64,000 nucleotides of DNA from Hydractinia symbiolongicarpus (Eukaryota; Cnidaria; Hydrozoa; Anthoathecata; Hydractiniidae): the NCBI RefSeq assembly GCF_029227915.1, contig NC_079879.1, forward strand, positions 31,502,501-31,566,500, written 5' to 3'. The notes beneath the pieces are model-generated. The model was not told the DNA's origin. It did no database searches and saw only the letters and a list, made by a program, of their open reading frames with translations. A program made the translations under genes and the position numbers. This document shows, one piece after another, positions 13,995 through 25,984 of the stretch. Positions within the stretch are counted from its first letter, which is position 1. Each line of letters opens with the position of its first letter.

Positions 13995-16430
13995 TACCCT
14001 GTGAGCAAACTCATTTTCCAAACGATTTTTTAAATTATTATTTCACCACTAAAGCACATGAGACTTGTAGTTTTTAAAAATGTTTTCTTTTTTGATGAGA
14101 CGCTAAATAAAAGAAGTTTAATCGCCGGCAAACGGAAACCCGCGATTTCCCGTAAATCCCGGACTCGGCCCGTATAGTCAAAAGTATACAAAGAAAGTAC
14201 CCAGGGAGTAAACTCATTTTCCGAACGATTTTTTAAATTATTTTTTACCACTAAAGCCCATGAGACTTGTAGTTTTTAAAAATGTTTTCATTTTTGATGA
14301 GACGCTGAATAAAAGAAGTTTAATCGCCGGCAAAAGAAAACCCGCGACTTCCCGTAAATCCCGGACTCGGCCCGTATAGTCAAAAGTATTCAAAGAAAGT
14401 ACCCATGGAGTAAACTCATTTCCCGAACGATTTTTTAAATTATCTTTTAACCACTAAAACGCATAAGACTTGTAGTTCTCAGAAATCTTTTCATTTTTGA
14501 TGAGACGCTTAATGAATGTGGTTTAATCGCCGGGAAACGAAAACCCGCGATTTCCCGTAAATACCGGGCTTGGCCCCTATAGTCAAAAGTATACAAAGAA
14601 AGTACCCAGGGAGTAAACTCATTTCCCGAACAATTTTTTATATTATTTTTTCACCACTAAATCGCATGAGACTTGTAGTTTTCAAAAATGTTTTCATTTT
14701 TGATGGGACGCTGAATAAAAGAAGTTTAATCGCCGGTAAACGAAAACCCGCGATTTCCCGTAAATCACGGACTCGGCCCGTATAGTCAATAGTATACAAA
14801 GAAAGTACCCAGGGAGTAAACTCATTTTCCGAACGATTTTTTAAATTACTTTTTCACCACTAAAGCCCATGAGACTTGTAGTTTTTAAAAATGTTTTCAT
14901 TTTTGATGAGACGCTGAATAAAAAAAAGTTTAATCGCCGGCAAACGAAAACCCGCGACTTCCCGTAAATCCCGGACTCGGCCCGTATAGTCAAAAGTATA
15001 CAAAGAAAGTACCCATGGAGTAAACTCATTTCCCGAACGATTTTTTAAATTATCTTTTCACCACTACAACGCATAAGACTTGAAGTTTTCAGAAATGTTT
15101 TCATTTTTGATGAGACGCATAATGAAAGTGGTTTAATCGCCGGCAAACGAAAACCCTCGATTTCCCGTAAATCCCGGGCTTGGCCCGTATAGTCGAATGT
15201 ATACAAAGAAAGTACCCTGTGAGCAAACTCATTTTCCAAACGATTTTTTAAATTATTATTTCACCACTAAAGCACATGAGACTTGTAGTTTTTAAAAATG
15301 TTTTCTTTTTTGATGAGACGCTAAATAAAAGAAGTTTAATCGCCGGCAAACGGAAACCCGCGATTTCCCGTAAATCCCGGACTCGGCCCATATAGTCAAA
15401 AGTATACAAAGAAAGTACCCAGGGAGTAAACTCATTTTCCGAACGATTTTTTAAATTATTTTTTACCACTAAAGCCCATGAGACTTGTAGTTTTTAAAAA
15501 TGTTTTCATTTTTGATGAGACGCTGAATAAAAGAAGTTTAATCGCCGGCAAAAGAAAACCCGCGACTTCCCGTAAATCCCGGACTCGGCCCGTATAGTCA
15601 AAAGTATTCAAAAAAAGTACCCATGGAGTAAACTCATTTCCCGAACGATTTTTTAAATTATCTTTTAACCACTAAAACGCATAAGACTTGTAGTTCTCAG
15701 AAATCTTTTCATTTTTGATGAGACGCTTAATGAATGTGGTTTAATCGCCGGGAAACGAAAACCCGCGATTTCCCGTAAATACCGGGCTTGGCCCCTATAG
15801 TCAAAAGTATACAAAGAAAGTACCCAGGGAGTAAACTCATTTCCCGAACAATTTTTTATATTATTTTTTCACCACTAAATCGCATGAGACTTGTAGTTTT
15901 CAAAAATGTTTTCATTTTTGATGGGACGCTGAATAAAAGAAGTTTAATCGCCGGTAAACGAAAACCCGCGATTTCCCGTAAATCACGGACTCGGCCCGTA
16001 TAGTCAATAGTATACAAAGAAAGTACCCAGGGAGTAAACTCATTTTCCGAACGATTTTTTAAATTACTTTTTCACCACTAAAGCCCATGAGACTTGTAGT
16101 TTTTAAAAATGTTTTCATTTTTGATGAGACGCTGAATAAAAAAAAGTTTAATCGCCGGCAAACGAAAACCCGCGACTTCCCGTAAATCCCGGACTCGGCC
16201 CGTATAGTCAAAAGTATACAAAGAAAGTACCCATGGAGTAAACTCATTTCCCGAACGATTTTTTAAATTATCTTTTCACCACTACAACACATAAGACTTG
16301 AAGTTTTCAGAAATGTTTTCATTTTTGATGAGACGCATAATGAAAGTGGTTTAATCGCCGGCAAACGAAAACCCTCGATTTCCCGTAAATCCCGGGCTTG
16401 GCCCGTATAGTCGAATGTATACAAAGAAAG
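13995..16430. repeat. Six-monomer tandem duplication (1218 bp x 2)
   Basis: About 13995-15212 is followed directly by a near-identical copy at about 15213-16430 with an offset of 1218 bp. Shared private variants include TGTTTTCTTTTTTGATG, GATGGGACGC, a GGGAAACG replacement of GGCAAACG, and AATAAAAAAAAGTTTAATC. A few substitutions separate the copies (for example CGGCCCGTATAG versus CGGCCCATATAG near 15390). Homology stops where CCCTGTGAGCAAACTC is replaced by CCCTGTGAGTAAACTC. Confidence 0.85.
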
Positions 16431-18229
16431 TACCCTGTGAGTAAACTCATTTCCAAAACGATTTTTTGAATTATCTTTTCACCACTAAAAACGCATGAGA
16501 CTTGTAGTTTACAAAAATGTTTTCATTTTTGATTAGACACTGAATAAAAGAAGTTTAATCACCAGCACACAAAAACCCGCCATTTTCCGTAAATTCCGGG
16601 CTTGGCCCGTATAGTCAAAAGTATACAAAGAAAGTACCCTGTGAGTAAACTCATTTCTAGAACGATTTTTTAAATTATCTTTTCACCACTAAAACGCATG
16701 AGACTTGTAGTTTTCAAAAATGTTTTCATTTTTGATGAGACGCTGAATAAAATGAGTTTAATCGCCGGCAAACGAAAACCCGCGATTTCCCGTAAATCCC
16801 GGACTCGGCCCGTATAGTCAAAAGTATACAAAGAAAGTACCCAGGGAGTAAACTCATTTCCAAAACGATTTTTTAAATTATATTTTCACCACTAAAAACG
16901 CATGAGACTTGTAGTTTACAAAAATGTTTTCATTTTTGATTAGACACTGAATAAAAGAAGTTTAATCACCAGCACACGAAAACCCGCCATTTCCCGTAAA
17001 TCCCGGGCTTGGCCCGTATAGTCAAAAGTATACAAAGAAAGTACCCTGTGAGTAAACTCATTTCCAGAACGAATTTTTAAATTATCTTTTCACCACTAAA
17101 ACGCATGAGACTTGTAGTTTTCAAAAATGTTTTCATTTTTGATGAGACGCTGAATAAAATGAGTTTAATCGCCGGCAAACAAAAACCCGCGATTTCCCGT
17201 AAATCCCGGACTCGGCCCGTATAGTCAAAAGTATACAAAGAAAGTACCCAGGGAGTAAACTCATTTCCCGAACGATTTTTTAAATTATTTTTTCACCACT
17301 AAAACGCATGAGACTTCTGGTTTTCAAAATTGTTTTCATTTTTGATGAGACGCTTATTGAAAGTGGTTTAATCGCCGGCAAAGGAAAACCCGCGATTTCC
17401 CGTAAATCCCGGGCTTGGCCCGTATAGTCGAATGTATACAAAGATAGTACCCTGTGAGCAAACTGATTTCCCAAACAATTTTTTAAATTATTATTTCACC
17501 ACTAAAGCACATGAGACTTGTAGTTTTTAAAAATGTTTTCTTTTTTGATGAGACGCTGAATAAAAGAAGTTTAATCGCCGGCAAACGGAAACCCGCGATT
17601 TCCCGTAAATCCCGGACTCGGCCCGTATAGTCAAAAGTACACAAAGAAAGTACCCAGGGAGTAAACTCATTTCCCGAACGATTTTTTAAATTATTTTTTC
17701 ACCACTAAAACGCATGAGACTTGTAGTTTTTAGAATTGTTTTCATTTTTGATGAGACGCGTAATGAAAGTGGTTTAATCGCCGGCAAAGGAAAACCCGCG
17801 ATTTTCCGTAAATCTCGGGCTTGGCCCTTATAGTCCAATGTATACAAAGAAAGTACCCTGTGAGTAAACTCATTTCCAAAACGATTTTTTAAATTATCTT
17901 TTCACCACTAAAACGCATAAGACTTGTAGTTTTCAAAAATGTTTTAATTTTTGATGAGACGCTGAATAAAAGAAGTTTAATCGCCAGCAAACGAAAACCC
18001 GCCATTTCCCGTGAACCCCGGGCTTGGCCCGAATAGTCAAAAGCATACAAAGAAAGTAACCGGGGTGTAAACCCATTTCCCGAACGATTTTTTAAATTAT
18101 TATTTCACCACTAAATCCCATGAGACTTGTAGTTTTTAAAAATGTTTTCATTTTTGATGAGACGCTGAATAAAAGAAGTTAAATCGCCGGCAAACGAAAA
18201 CCCGCGACTTCCCGTAAATCCCGGACTCG
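16431..18229. repeat. Satellite monomers between two duplicated blocks
   Basis: About nine monomers in normal register and orientation carry the left-domain variants ACCAGCACAC, CTTCTGGTTTTC and AAAGCACATGAG. No gene, RNA or foreign insertion is visible. Confidence 0.7.
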
Positions 18230-19656
18230 GCCCGTATAGTCAAAAGTATACAAAGAAAGTAGCCAGGGAGTAAACTCATTTTCCGAACGATTTTTTAAAT
18301 TATTTTTTCACCACTAAAACGCATGAGACTTGTAGTTTTCAAAAATGTTTTCATTTTTGATGAGACGCTGAATAAAATGAGTTTAATCGCCGGCAAACAA
18401 AAACCCGCGATTTCCCGTAAATCCCGGACTCGGCCCGTATAGTCAAAAGTATACAAAGAAAGTACCCAGGGAGTAAACTCATTTCCCGAACGATTTTTTA
18501 AATTATTTTTTCACCACTAAAATGCATGAGACTTCTGGTTTTCAGAATTGTTTTCATTTTTGATGAGACGCTTATTGAAAGTGGTTTAATCGCCGGCAAA
18601 GGAAAACCCGCGATTTCCGTAAATCCCGGGCTTGGCCCGTATAGTCGAATGTATACAAAGAAAGTACCCTGTGAGCAAACTCATTTCCCAAACAATTTTT
18701 TAAATTATTATTTCACCACTAAAGCACATGAGACTTGTAGTTTTTAAAAATGTTTTCTTTTTTGATGAGACGCTGAATAAAAGAAGTTTAATCGCCGGCA
18801 AACGGAAACCCGCGATTTCCCGTAAATCCTGGACTCGGCCCGTATAGTCAAAAGTACACAAAGAAAGTACCCAGGGAGTAAACTCATTTCCCGAACGATT
18901 TTTTAAATTATTTTTTCACCACTAAAACGCATGAGACTTGTAGTTTTCAGAATTGTTTTCATTTTTAATGAGACGCGTAATGAAAGTGGTTTAATCGCTG
19001 GCAAAGGAAAACCCGCGATTTTCCGTAAATCTCGCGCTTGGCCCTTATAGTCCAATGTATACAAAGAAAGTACCCGGGGTGTAAACCCATTTCCCGAACG
19101 ATTTTTTAAATTATTATTTCACCACTAAATCCCATGAGACTTGTAGTTTTTAAAAATGTTTTCATTTTTGATGAGACGCTGAATAAAAGAAGTTAAATCG
19201 CCGGCAAACGAAAACCCGCGACTTCCCGTAAATCCCGGACTCGGCCCGTATAGTCAAAAGTATACAAAGAAAGTACCCAGGGAGTAAACTCATTTCCCGA
19301 ACGATTTTTTAAATTATTTTTTCACCACTAAAACGCATAAGACTTGTAGTTTTCAGAAATGTTTTCATTTTTGATGAGACGCCTAATGAAAGTGGTTTAA
19401 TCGCCGGCAAACGAAAACCCGCGATTTCCCGTAAATCCCGGGGTTGGCCCGTATAGTCGAATGTATACAAAGAAAGTACCCTGTGAGTAAACTCATTTTT
19501 AAAACGATTTTTTAAATTATCTTTTCACCACTAAAACGCATGAGACTTGTAGTTTACAAAAATGTTTTCATTTTTGATTGGACACTGAATAAAAGAAGTT
19601 TAATCACCGGCAAACGAAAACCGCCATTTCCCGTAAATCCCGGGCTGGGCCCATAT

Positions 19657-19759
19657 TTTTTTTTTTTTTTTTTTTTTTTTTTGACATTTATTCGGGTTCC
19701 ATTATACAATGGTTCTTATCCCTATAATAACATAATAATAACAACAATAAGAATAAAAA
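19657..19759 (-). mobile_element. Retroposed 3' tail with poly(A), copy 1
   Basis: About 103 bp foreign to the satellite interrupts a monomer. It begins on the plus strand with a run of 27 T (19656-19682). Read on the minus strand it ends in AATAAA (complement at 19687-19692), four bases and then a poly(A) tail. Near the tail is the inverted repeat CCATT-ATAC-AATGG (19699-19712), and the distal part is AT-rich with ATT/TTA runs. It is flanked by CCCATAT on both sides (19650-19656 and 19760-19766), consistent with a 7-bp target duplication made by target-primed reverse transcription. The source could be the 5'-truncated 3' end of a LINE, a SINE or a retroposed transcript. It is too short to encode protein. 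Confidence 0.8.
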
Positions 19760-21593
19760 CCCATATAGTTAAAAGTATACAAAGAAAGTACCCAGGGAGT
19801 AAACTCATTTCCCGAACGATTTTTTATATTATTTTTTCACCACTAAAACGCATGAGACTTGTAGTTTTCAAAAATGTTTTCATTTTTGATGAGACGCTGA
19901 ATAAAAGAAGTTTAATCGCCGGCAAACGAAAACCCGCAATTTCCCGTAAATCCGGGACTCGGCCCGTATAGTCAAAATTATACAAAGAAAGTACCCAGGG
20001 AGTAAACTCATTTTCCGAACGATTTTTTAAATTATTTTTTCACCACTAAAACGCATGAGACTTGCAGTTTTTAAAAATGTTTTCATTTTTGATGAGACGC
20101 TTAATGAAAGAGGTTTAATCGCCGGCAAACGAAAACCCGCGATTTCCCGTAAACCCCGGACTCGGCCCGTATAGTCAAAAGTATACAAAGAAAGTAGCCA
20201 GGGAGTAAAACTCATTTTCCGAACGATTTTTTAAATTATTTTTTCACCACTAAAACGCATGAGACTTGTAGTTTTCAAAAATGTTTTCATTTTTGATGAG
20301 ACGCTGAATAAAATGAGTTTAATCGCCGGCAAACAAAAACCCGCGATTTCCCGTAAATCCCGGACTCGGCCCGTATAGTCAAAAGTATACAAAGAAAGTA
20401 CCCAGGGAGTAAACTCATTTCCCGAACGATTTTTTAAATTATTTTTTCACCACTAAAACGCATGAGACTTCTGGTTTTCAGAATTGTTTTCATTTTTGAT
20501 GAGACGCTTATTGAAAGTGGTTTAATCGCCGGCAAAGGAAAACCCGCGATTTCCCGTAAATCCCGGGCTTGGCCCGTATAGTCGAATGTATACAAAGAAA
20601 GTACCCTGTGAGCAAACTCATTTCCCAAACAATTTTTTAAATTATTATTTCACCACTAAAGCACATGAGACTTGTAGTTTTTAAAAATGTTTTCTTTTTT
20701 GATAAGACGCTGAATAAAAGAAGTTTAATCACCGGCAAACGGAAACCCGCGATTTCCCGTAAATCCCGGACTCGGCCCGTATAGTCAAAAGTACACAAAG
20801 AAAGTACCCAGGGAGTAAACTCATTTCCCGAACGATTTTTTAAATTATTTTTTCACCACTAAAACGCATGAGACTTGTAGTTTTCAGAATTGTTTTCATT
20901 TTTAATGAGACGCGTAATGAAAGTGGTTTAATCGCTGGCAAAGGAAAACCCGCGATTTTCCGTAAATCTCGCGCTTGGCCCTTATAGTCCAATGTATACA
21001 AAGAAAGTACCCGGGGTGTAAACCCATTTCCCGAACGATTTTTTAAATTATTATTTCACCACTAAATCCCATGAGACTTGTAGTTTTTAAAAATGTTTTC
21101 ATTTTTGATGAGACGCTGAATAAAAGAAGTTAAATCGCCGGCAAACGAAAACCCGCGACTTCCCGTAAATCCCGGACTCGGCCCGTATAGTCAAAAGTAT
21201 ACAAAGAAAGTACCCAGGGAGTAAACTCATTTCCCGAACGATTTTTTAAATTATTTTTTCACCACTAAAACGCATAAGACTTGTAGTTTTCAGAAATGTT
21301 TTCATTTTTGATGAGACGCCTAATGAAAGTGGTTTAATCGCCGGCAAACGAAAACCCGCGATTTCCCGTAAATCCCGGGGTTGGCCCGTATAGTCGAATG
21401 TATACAAAGAAAGTACCCTGTGAGTAAACTCATTTTTAAAACGATTTTTTAAATTATCTTTTCACCACTAAAACGCATGAGACTTGTAGTTTACAAAAAT
21501 GTTTTCATTTTTGATTGGACACTGAATAAAAGAAGTTTAATCACCGGCAAACGAAAACCGCCATTTCCCGTAAATCCCGGGCTGGGCCCATAT

Positions 21594-21695
21594 TTTTTTT
21601 TTTTTTTTTTTTTTTTTTGACATTTATTCGGGTTCCATTATACAATGGTTCTTATCCCTATAATAACATAATAATAACAACAATAAGAATAAAAA
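21594..21695 (-). mobile_element. Retroposed 3' tail with poly(A), copy 2 (duplicate)
   Basis: Same fragment, same insertion point in the monomer and same flanking CCCATAT (21587-21593 and 21696-21702) as the copy 1937 bp upstream. It has 26 T instead of 27. Sharing the exact insertion site shows it was copied with the surrounding satellite and is not an independent insertion. Confidence 0.85.
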
Positions 21696-22103
21696 CCCAT
21701 ATAGTTAAAAGTATACAAAGAAAGTACCCAGGGAGTAAACTCATTTCCCGAACGATTTTTTATATTATTTTTTCACCACTAAAACGCATGAGACTTGTAG
21801 TTTTCAAAAATGTTTTCATTTTTGATGAGACGCTGAATAAAAGAAGTTTAATCGCCGGCAAACGAAAACCCGCAATTTCCCGTAAATCCGGGACTCGGCC
21901 CGTATAGTCAAAATTATACAAAGAAAGTACCCAGGGAGTAAACTCATTTTCCGAACGATTTTTTAAATTATTTTTTCACCACTAAAACGCATGAGACTTG
22001 CAGTTTTTAAAAATGTTTTCATTTTTGATGAGACGCTTAATGAAAGAGGTTTAATCGCCGGCAAACGAAAACCCGCGATTTCCCGTAAACCCCGGACTCG
22101 GCC

Positions 22104-25100
22104 CGTATAGTCAAAAGTATACAAAGAAAGTACCCAGGGAGTAAACTCATTTTCCGAACGATTTTTTAAATTATTTTTTCACCACTAAAACGCATGAGAC
22201 TTGTAGTTTTCAAAAATGTTTTCATTTTTGATGAGACGCTTAATGAAAGAGGTTTAATCGCCGGCAAACGAAAACCCGCGATTTCCCGTAAATCCCGGAC
22301 TCGGCCCGTATAGTCAAAAGTATACAAAGAAAGTACCCAGGGAGTAAACTCATTTCCCGAACGATTTTTTAAATTATTTTTTCACCACTAAAACGCATGA
22401 GACTTGTAGTTTTCAGAAATGTTTTCATTTTTGATGAGACGCTTAATGAAAGTGGTTTGATCGCCGACAAAGGAAAACCCGCGATTTCCCGTAAATCCCG
22501 TGCTTGGCCCGTATAGTCGAATGTGTACAAAGAAAGTACCCTGTGAGTAGACTCATTTCCAAAACGATTTTTTAAATTATCTTTTCACCACTAAAACGCA
22601 TGAGACTTGTAGTTTTCAAAAATGTTTTCATTTTTGATGAGACGCTAAATAAAAGAAGTTTAATCGCCGGCAAACGAAAACCCGCGACTTCCCGTAAATC
22701 CCAGACTCGGCCCGTATAGTCAAAAATATACAAAGAAAGTACCCAGGGAGTAAAATCATTTCCCGAACGATTTTTTAAATTATTTTTTCACCACTAAAAC
22801 GCATGAGACTTGTAGTTTTCAGAAATCTTTTCATTTTTGATGAGACGCTTATTGAAAGTGGTTTAATCGCTGGCAAAGGAAAACCTGCGATTTCCCGTAA
22901 ATCCCGGGCTTGGCCCGTATAGTCGAATGTATATAAAGAAAGTACCCAGGGAGTAAACTGATTTCCTGAACGATTTTTCAAATTATTTCTGCACACTAGA
23001 ACGAATGAGACTTGTAGTTTCCAAAAATGTTTTCATTTTTAATGAGACGCTTAATGAAAGAGGTTTAATCGCCGGCAAACGAAATACCACGATTTCCCTA
23101 AATCCCGGGCTTGTCCCGTATAGTCGAATGTTTACAAAGAAAGTACCCTGTAAGTAAACCCATTTCCAGAACGATTTTTTAAATTATCTTTTCACCACTA
23201 AAACGCATGAGACTTGTAGTTTTCAACAATGTTTTCATTTTTGATGAGACGCTTAATGAAAGAGGTTTAATCGCCGGCAAACGAAAACCCGCGATTTCCC
23301 GTAAATCCCGGGCTTGGCCCGTATAGTTAAATATATACAAAGAAAGTACCCTGTGAGTAATCTCATTTCCAGAACGATTTTTTAAATTATTTTTTCACCA
23401 CTAAAACGCATAACACTTGTAGTTTTCAAAAATGTTTTCATTTTTGATGAGACGCTGAATAAAAGAAGTTTAATCGCCGGCAAACGAAAACCCGCGATTT
23501 CCCGTAAATCCCGGACTTGGCCCATATAGTGAAAAGTATACAAAGAAAGTACCCAGGGAGTAAACTCATTTCCCCAACGATTTTTTAAATTATTTTTTCA
23601 CCACTAAAACGCAGGAGACTTGTAGTCTTCAAACTTGTTTTCATTTTTGATGAGACGCTGAATAAAAGAAGTTTAATCGCCGGCAAACGAAATGCTGCGT
23701 TTTCCCGTAAATCCCGGACTCGGCCTGTAAATTCAAAAGTATACAAAGAAAGTACCCAGGGTGTAAACTCATTTCCCGAACGATTTTTTAAATTATTATT
23801 TCACCACTAAAGCCCATGAGACTTGTAGTTTTTAAAAATGTTTTCATTATTGATGAGACGCTGAATAAAAGAAGTTTAATCGCCGGCAGACAAAAACCTG
23901 CGACTTCCTTTAAATCCCGGACTCGGCCCTTATAGTCAAAAGTATACAAAGAAAGTACCCAGGGAGTAAACTCATTTCCCGAACGATTTTTTAAAATATT
24001 TTTTCCACCACTAAAACGCATGAGACTTGTAGTTTTCAAAAATGTTTTCATTTTTGATGAGACGCTAAATAAAAGAAGTTTAATCGTCGGCAAACGAAAA
24101 CCTGCGATTTCCCGTAAATCCCGGACTCGGCCCGTATAGTCAAAAGTATACAAAGAAAGTACCCAGGGTGTAAATTCATTTCCCGAACGATTTTTTAAAT
24201 TATTATTTCACCACTAAAGCCCATGAGACTTGTAGTTTTTAAAAATGTTTTCATTTTTGATGAGACGCTGAATAAAAGAAGTTTAATTGCCGGCAAACGA
24301 AAACCCGCGATTTCCCGTAAATCCCGGGCTTGGCCCGTATAGTCAAAAGTATACAAAGAAAGTACCCAGGGAGTAAACTCATTTCCCGAACGATTTTTTA
24401 AATTATTTTTTCACCACTAAAACGCATGAGACTTGTAGTTTTCAAAAATGTTTTCATTTTTAATGAGACGCTTAATGAAAGAGGTTTAATCGCCGGCAAA
24501 CGAAAACCCGCGATTTCACGTAAATCACAGTCTTGTCCCGTATAGTCGAATGTATACAAAGAAAGTACCCAGGGTGTAAACTCATTTCCCGAACGATTTT
24601 TTAAATTTTTTTTTCATCACTAAAACGCATGAGACTTGTATTTTTCCAAAATGTTTTCATTTTTGATGAGACGATTAATAAAAGAAGTTTAATCGCCGGC
24701 AAACGAAAACCCGCGATTTCCCGTAAATCCCGGGCTTGGCCCGTATAGTCGAATGTATACAAAGAAAGTACCCTGTGAGTAAACTCATTTCCAGAACGGT
24801 TTTTTAAATTATTTTTTCACCACTAAAACGCATGAGACTTGTAGTTTTCAAAAATGTTTTCATTTTTGATGAGACACTGAATAAAAGGAGTTTAATCGCC
24901 GGCAATAGAAAACCCGCGATTTCCCGTAAATTCCGCACTCGGCCCGTATAGTCAAAAGTATACAAAGAAAGTACCCAGGGAGTAAACTCATTTCCCGAAA
25001 GATTTTTTAAATTATTTTTTCATCACTAAAACGCATGAGACTTGTAGTTTTCAGAAATGTCTTCATTTTTGATGAGACGCTTAGTGAAAGTGGTTTAATC

Positions 25101-25984
25101 GCCGGCAAACGAAAACCCGCGATTTCCCGTAAATCCCAGGCTTGGCCCGTATAGTTGAATGTATATAAAGAAAGTACCCAGGGACTAAACTAATTTCCCG
25201 AACGATTTTTCAAATTATTTCTGCACACTAGAACGAATGAGACTTGTAGTTTCCAAAAATGTTTTCATTTTTAATGAGACGCTTAATGAAAGAGGTTTAA
25301 TCGCCGGCAAACGAAATACTACGATTTCCCTAAATCCCGGGCTTGTCCCGTATAGTCGAATGTTTACAAAGAAAGTACCCAGGGAGTAAACCCATTTCCC
25401 GAACGATTTTTTAAAATATTTTTTCCACCACTAAAACGCATGAGACTTGTAGTTTTCAAAAATGTTTTCATTTTTGATGAGACGCTAAATAAAAGAAGTT
25501 TAATCGTCGGCAAACGAAAACCTGCGATTTCCCGTAAATCCCGGACTCGGCCCGTATAGTCAAAAGTATACAAAGAAAGTACCCAGGGTGTAAACTCATT
25601 TCCCGAACGATTTTTTAAATTATTATTTCACCACTAAAGCCCATGAGACTTGTAGTTTTTAAAAATGTTTTCATTTTTGATGAGACGCTGAATAAAAGAA
25701 GTTTAATTGCCGGCAAACGAAAACCTGCGATTTCCCGTAAATCCCGGGCTTGGCCCGTATAGTCAAAAGTATACAAAGAAAGTACCCAGGGAGTAAACTC
25801 ATTTCCCGAACGATTTTTTAAATTATTTTTTCACCACTAAAACGCATGAGACTTGTAGTTTTCAAAAATGTTTTCATTTTTAATGAGACGCTTAATGAAA
25901 GAGGTTTAATCGCCGGCAAACGAAAACCCGGGATTTTACGTAAATCACAGTCTTGTCCCGTATAGTCGAATGTATACAAAGAAA
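22104..25984. repeat. Start of right-hand satellite domain
   Basis: The first monomer with the CTGCACACTAGAACG variant appears at about 22980. It then recurs through the rest of the window, usually with GTAGTTTCCAAAAATG, ATTTTTAATGAGACGC and CGAAATACCACG changes and a GGGCTTGTCCCG start. The left-domain markers AAAGCACATGAG and ACCAGCACAC are no longer seen. Monomer length and orientation stay unchanged. A roughly 3.85-kb offset to the next block is already visible (22775 with 26629). Confidence 0.75.

Larger units (their letters stand above)
18230..22103. repeat. 1937-bp segmental duplication carrying a retroposon tail
   Basis: About 18230-20166 and 20167-22103 are near-identical direct copies offset by 1937 bp. 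The block includes the CTTCTGGTTTTCAG monomer at 18526 and 20463, the CGCGCTTGGCCC monomer at about 19032 and 20970, and the poly-T retroposon fragment in each copy. Visible differences are one T in the homopolymer (27 versus 26), an extra A near 20205 and some single substitutions. Both copies lie within the array in the same orientation. Confidence 0.9.

Noticed and set aside
19540-19971. 143-codon open frame through the poly-T run
   Set aside because: It contains a run of Phe codons from the homopolymer and joins satellite to retroposon tail. It is an accidental frame.
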